64,000 bases of DNA. Source: Lepraria neglecta. Lineage: Eukaryota; Ascomycota; Lecanoromycetes; Lecanorales; Stereocaulaceae. The notes below the pieces were generated by a model. The model was not told the DNA's origin, did not search any database, and saw only the letters and a program-made list of their open reading frames with translations. Location: positions 2,170,001 through 2,234,000 of the forward strand of contig CM065647.1 in NCBI GenBank assembly GCA_033220425.1, read 5' to 3'. The translations under genes and the position numbers were made by a program. Position 1 is the first letter of the stretch. The number at the start of each line of letters is the position of its first letter. This document shows positions 59,451-64,000 of this stretch, in pieces.

Positions 59451-60109
59451 GCATTTCATGCATACATCTGATGTCCCGTTATGAAATTTCTGTATTGTGT
59501 ATGTACAGTGGTGGTGTTCTGCCAATGGTTTTTGGTTGCATGCATGGTGGTCTCTTTAAAATACATTTGGGCGCGAAGGAGGAGGCATATTAGCATTAGG
59601 GTGACTTTCACATTTGAATATATACGAATACATGACTTCTTACTTGAGACACATCTTTGACTCGAATCAAGCACTGAATCGTAAAATATCTAAGAAGCAG
59701 AGAGGAGGCTTCGAGGATGTCAATTGTTGGAGACGCAACGCCTACTATCTTGTTTGTCAAGATCTAAATAGGGCAAAGCTCTACCGAATGGGGCTCCTTC
59801 CTTCAGCAACTGAACAACCTTGGAGCGTGTCTGCATTGTCTCATTTCTGCTCATTCTGCCCCTCTGAAAAGGATTATGCCTAACAAACCCTGCCCATCTC
59901 TCACGACTGTCAAATCAATCTGACATGAAGCAGGTGCTTCACTGCTTCTATGTGGCAGAGCAAATAACAACAATCGTAAGTATGTTTCGCTCACGCAGGT
60001 ATAAAGAGGATGATATTGCCCTCAACGTATCTCTCTATTGTTTCCTCGCCGCCTTTTATAATTTGAACTTGGACATGTGTTATATCACACATATTTGTGC
60101 TTAATATCG

Positions 60110-60140
<31 letters not shown>

Positions 60141-60937
60141 CTTCTTCTTCTTCTTCTTCTTCTTCTTCCTCCTCCCTATCGCCATCACCACTAGTAGAGA
60201 CTAGTATAGTTCCTGCCATATCCAATCCTCTTCCTGATACCCAGACCCAATCAGATCATAAAACACAATGACTATAACACTATATACCCTCCAAGTAACA
60301 ATCACATGGCTCAAAACCCCCCTCTCCCCGCGAATCATCACGCCTTCCCCATGTCCCGCCTTCAAGAAAACGTAGGTCTGATCCTCGAACCTTCCTCGGT
60401 CTGCTCAAGCATCGTTCCGACGATTCTTGCAACAACAAAGGCGGACGCTACGATGGCTAAGCCTGTGACACACAGGATGATAATTTCTTCACGCTTTATC
60501 AATTCTTGAGCTCCGCTCTCCTAGGTGCATGGGCTTTACTGCTGATTCTGGCTGCTTATCCGTATAATTGGTTTGTGGTGGTAAGATCGACGGATCAGTA
60601 GATGGCTTTCGAGACGGATTTGGGAAGGGTGGAGATGAGGGGTGCGGATACTGGATATTGTTCTGCCAGGAGTGAGAATAGGTTCGCGCTGTGTCGGGTA
60701 TGGGGAGTAGCGTTTAGGGGTTGTGAAGGTTGGGGAGGGCGGAGATAGGGATGGTGATGGTGATGGTGATGGGCGGATGTGGCATGGCAAATAATGAGCA
60801 GATATGTAGATGTCATGGGAAAATACAAGATATATCGCTTTGTGGTATTAAACATCCGAGAGTGGCAGACTTGTATCGCTGGCTGCAAGTGACCAAAACC
60901 AGCGAGTAAAAATCATTTAAACCGACCCATCAACTCC
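59451..60937. other. Intergenic between convergent genes; microsatellites
   Basis: Holds a (CTT)n tract at 60111-60168, a TGATGG tract at 60749-60773, and one minus-strand open stretch (60520-60362) with a convincing membrane-helix pattern but no start codon. Poly-Lys and poly-Ser frames over the CTT tract are artefacts. Confidence 0.45.
60111..60168. repeat. (CTT)19 microsatellite
   Basis: Uninterrupted CTT/TTC repeat of about 19 units, followed by an imperfect CCT tail. Non-coding. Confidence 0.97.
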
Positions 60938-62678
60938 TCAATAAAACCACCTAAACCTCTCCGCAGCCGGCCCATCCCTCAACTCATCCGTCGGAATATC
61001 CCTAACATTCAGCTTCCCCTGCCTCGCATCTCTCCGCTTATTATCAACGACCATCCACGCGCCCAGTAGTAGCGTCAAAAGCAGCCCTGTGGCTCCAAAT
61101 GCGGCTGTGGTGGCGAGCGCGGGGATGTACTTTGGTGCGTCTCTGTTTAGGAAGATGTTGGAGCTTACGACGCCCATGAGGTTGGCGAGGGGAACGGCTA
61201 TGGAGGTTAGGAGCACGCGGCGGCCTTCGTGAGCGATGTTGTTATTGTACCACTGCGGTTTTTTTGTTAGTGGTAGGGGAGTGGGTAAGGGGTGAGGGGG
61301 GGTACGTACGACGTCGAGGAGGACGGAGGGCGCGGATGTTCCCCTTGTGGAAATTATCAGCAGCGGACGACGGATTTGCGAGGGGAAATCTAGTGATGGG
61401 GACTGGGTGAGGGAGGAGGAGGAGTTTCCGGTAAGAGGTTAGTAAAATGGATTATGCTTACCAAGTCATCATGAAAGAAGCGAAGTATGCCACATGAAGC
61501 TCCTTCTCAACATCAATAGCTACATAAATCATAAATCCAATAAAAGTAAACAGAAATCCAGCTGCGACAAATGGAAACCGCAGACGAGTAAGGTCGCTAG
61601 CGAATGCCAGCACCAGTAACATTACGGCGCCGGAAACATTAGGTGCCACTGTGTACAAATTCGTCTTGACGGTGTCATATCCCAATCGGCCAATAATCTG
61701 CGGCAGGAAAAGCTGCACTGATTGCAATGGGACGCCCAAACATATCTCAATCCCCATAATTAACCAGCTCGTTGGGTGTTTGAAGATTGTTATCGAGTCC
61801 CTGAAATTGAATTTTTCGTTTACTATTGAGGAACTGTCGGTTTTCATGCGGTAGTACGCTACGTCTTTCTGCTCCTGCGAGAGGAAGCTTGCCTGTGAGG
61901 CGGACTGAGGGAGGTACCAGAATGCGAAAACTGAGAAGCAGACTGTGCAGCAGCCTTCGACGATGAAGAGGTAGCGCCAGTCTGCAAGGGAGCCTGTTTT
62001 TATTTGGAAGACGCCGAATGCGAGGAGGCCTGAGAAGGCGGACGCGATGCTTTGAGCGGCGTAGAAGAGTGCAAGGCGCCGGGCCAATTCGCCGCGGCGG
62101 TAGAAACTAAGGTATTATCAACAAGGCATTTTGGGAATATATAGAGCTAGAGCGTACGTAGTCAGATAATATATCACTAGAGGGAAGAAAGCACTCTCAG
62201 ACATTCCCAAGAACCATCGAATAGCCAACAAGCCGCTGAAATTCATCACCGAAGTCACCAAGACAGTGAAACAGCCAAAGGAAAACATCATAGCTGGAAG
62301 CACGCGATTCGGCCCCAGCTTCTTCCCCAAGATTCCCAAGAATGGGGCGGTTAAAACATAGGGAATGAAGAAGATGCTAAGGATGGTGTTGTATTGGGTG
62401 CCTTTCAGCCCTAGTGTCTTTTCAAGTCCAGCAGTCTTTGCATTACCAAGATTGGACTTGTCGAGGCTGTTGAAGAGGTACATGACCGCTAGCACGGGCA
62501 AGATGCGAAGGTCGAATTTCCATACTATCGCTCGTTCAGCTGCTGGTGTCATCAATATTCCATCGCCTGTAGATACGACGACGTTGCTGGCTTCCTTCGA
62601 GCTCAATGACACCTCGTCTGTATTGATCTTCTCCAAGTCAATAGGACTTGGCTCCAATTTGTGAGCAGCGGAAGTCAT
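60938..62678 (-). CDS. MFS permease, anion:cation symporter family (DAL5-like)
   Basis: Twelve-helix major facilitator. The family includes fungal permeases for allantoate, nicotinate, pantothenate and similar organic anions; substrate not predictable here. Exons 62678-62158, 62106-61462, 61343-61310 (only 34 nt) and 61252-60938 give 504 residues. Seen: the helix 1 region RILPVLAVMYLFNSLDKSNLG (DKSNLGNAK is typical of the family), IFFIPYVLTAPFLGILGKKL, IRWFLGMSESAFFPLVIYYL followed by TTFYRRGELARR, DWRYLFIVEGCCTVCFSVFA, a central loop with DVAYYRM, LQSVQLFLPQIIGRLGYD, WYNNNIAHEGRRVLLTSIAV, and the C-terminal helix FGATGLLLTLLLGAWMVVDN. Start: MTSAAHKLEPS is the first ATG of a frame that opens further upstream with no other Met. 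Confidence 0.9.
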
Positions 62679-63703
62679 CTTCCAGGACACTAACCAGCGG
62701 CAATACTGGCGAACGACGGCTTCAAGTTTATGCAATTGAACGTGTAATTATTCAATCGAGAGAGAGAAGTTTGATTACAGACGAGAGACTCGAGCAGAAG
62801 TGCCCCACTATTAGTTGAAGCACTGCTGTGATAGTGCTAGCTCTGCAGGGTGGGATGGGTGGATAAGGAAATCCACGAAGCGATAACGGTCTTGACGAAC
62901 ATTTGACGAGAGTGTTGGACAGTGTGCCTTCTCTAGTATTTTAAACTCTTCTTCTTGGCCGACATAGTTCTGCACAGCCGTCCTTGATGTAAACAGCTCC
63001 TGTCTAGCCAGATCTTCGTAGACATGTGCTAGCTAGACTTGAGGCGTGCTAGAACCTTCGCTGTACGCGAGACGAATCTCGCCTTCGAATCTCGTCTTCG
63101 CTGCTCAATTTGGTGCATTGGAGGCATCTACAAGATTCTCTTGTAGATGGTTTACCAGTTGAGCTCCGCAGGTGTAGGTATCGAGAGTATGTATACATAT
63201 ATTTTTAGCCAATGGAAGGAAGATAAGGTAGAGAGTCACACTGATTAGGGCTTCTGATTAGAAGGCCTGCGCCAAGCGGTTCTTTCGACCCAATTCTCTC
63301 TATTTTACCCCAATAAGTACATCTATGCAGTATTATCAACCCCGCCAAGGCACAAGATGCGCTTAAACGCCCCTAAAGCCGTGATACGCCATGAAATTCT
63401 AACATCAATGATCAAGTGTTGGGGGTATCTCTCGTTTCAAGCGCAATCTATGCAAGATGTAGATGTGGGGGAAGGGTGAGTGGATATCTGGAGGGATCCT
63501 TAGCGCTTGTAGGCACCTTCAACTTTTCCGCCGCAACTGCCGCCCAGGAACGTCATCAGACATCGCCATAACCGAGCAGAAGATATGGCTCCAATGTATT
63601 ACTCTTCAGCTTTCCAGTTGTTGTATTCCTTCTTTCTCCACTTCGAACGCCAGCCTCCATAACTTCCCGATCCTCAATTGGTCCAATACTTGTCTCTACA
63701 GCC
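62679..63703. promoter_or_regulatory. Divergent intergenic region with hairpin
   Basis: No protein gene seen. It contains a perfect 11-bp inverted repeat (63125-63149) and, just upstream of it, a doubled CGAATCTCG motif (63074-63095). Together they give a tRNA-like look on the minus strand, but no intact tRNA is present. Confidence 0.4.
63125..63149. repeat. Perfect 11-bp inverted repeat, 3-nt loop
   Basis: CATCTACAAGA and TCTTGTAGATG flank TTC. Exact complementarity; would form a strong hairpin in RNA. Confidence 0.85.
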
Positions 63704-64000
63704 ATGTCTGACCCAAACAACCCCAACATTGACAAGAGGAGCACACCTCAGTATGCTCTGTACCAACGAGAGAATTTCTGGAAGCCGAACACTGGGGAAG
63801 TGCCTCTCTTCAACACTGGTCAGCTTCCTGTCCCAACTGTAAACAGTGAGCGTCGATTGACGCCGCAGTACAGAACCTGGCAAATTGGAGGAATTGGCAA
63901 AGCAAAAGCTGACAGAGGCTGGATGGTAAGGCTGAAGCCTTCCATCTTTCGCAATACTGGCTAACACCTAACCGCAGGTACTATGCTTCCTCCAATGCCG
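63704..64000 (+). CDS. Hypothetical protein, 3' truncated by the window
   Basis: Starts at ATG 63704 after a CT-rich leader. Exon 1 runs to 63925, then a GTAAGG donor and a CCGCAG acceptor at 63976 (51-nt intron); exon 2 begins at 63977 and leaves the window. The 74 residues of exon 1 are polar with two similar segments, NIDKRSTPQYALYQ and NSERRLTPQYRTWQ, 36 residues apart, and end IGGIGKAKADRGWM. No known family recognised. If the intron is not removed, a stop follows at 63962-63964. Confidence 0.5.

Noticed and set aside
59614-59883. Plus-strand 89-codon frame downstream of SOK1
   Set aside because: No domain, begins without a good ATG context, and lies in the 3' region.
59991-60271. Poly-Lys and poly-Ser frames over the CTT tract
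   Set aside because: Pure translation of a microsatellite; no flanking coding sequence.

Overview
The window is nuclear DNA from a filamentous ascomycete (Pezizomycotina; Dothideomycetes is a guess). Proteins are typically fungal, genes lie on both strands with short 5'/3' spacers, and nearly all introns are short (37-173 nt, GT-AG, CTRAY-like branch sites). There is no operon logic, no rRNA, no intact tRNA and no recognisable intact transposon. Exon borders below were placed by hand from reading frame, splice signals and family conservation.

Layout. 1-10 kb: the 3' two thirds of the exosome helicase MTR4, the proteasome-tethering factor STS1, a DUF7918-like gene carrying an in-frame stop, and SOG2 of the RAM signalling network. 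10-16 kb: mitochondrial ribosomal protein mS23 and a PPR protein on a shared promoter, then glutathione reductase. 16-25 kb: a giant 2807-residue sacsin-like protein with two Hsp90-type ATPase modules and a C-terminal BTB domain. 25-34 kb: a GT34 glycosyltransferase, nucleoporin NDC1 and a C2H2 transcription factor. 34-43 kb: a gene-poor stretch holding only the YVH1 phosphatase, whose catalytic Cys codon is split by a 717-nt intron, and VFA1. 43-53 kb: a rhodopsin-domain membrane protein with a frame conflict, a mitochondrial acyl-CoA thioesterase, a frameshifted BAHD-type acyltransferase, an unrecognised acidic protein with four exact 56-residue repeats, and POF1. 54-64 kb: a secreted Ser/Gly-rich protein, the TCP11-family protein SOK1, a DAL5-like MFS permease and the 5' end of an unknown gene.

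Most genes are conserved housekeeping functions: RNA decay (MTR4), nuclear proteasome anchoring (STS1), polarity and cell separation (SOG2), mitochondrial translation (mS23, perhaps the PPR protein), redox (GLR1), nuclear pores (NDC1), 60S maturation (YVH1), ESCRT recycling (VFA1) and a cAMP/PKA-linked gene (SOK1). They do not form one pathway.

The most unusual items are the double-ATPase sacsin/BTB protein, the 56-residue acidic SQ-rich repeat protein, the YVH1 intron through the active-site codon, and the AUG-less mitochondrial presequence upstream of GLR1. Three accessory genes (DUF7918-like, rhodopsin-domain, BAHD-like) each carry one apparent lesion.
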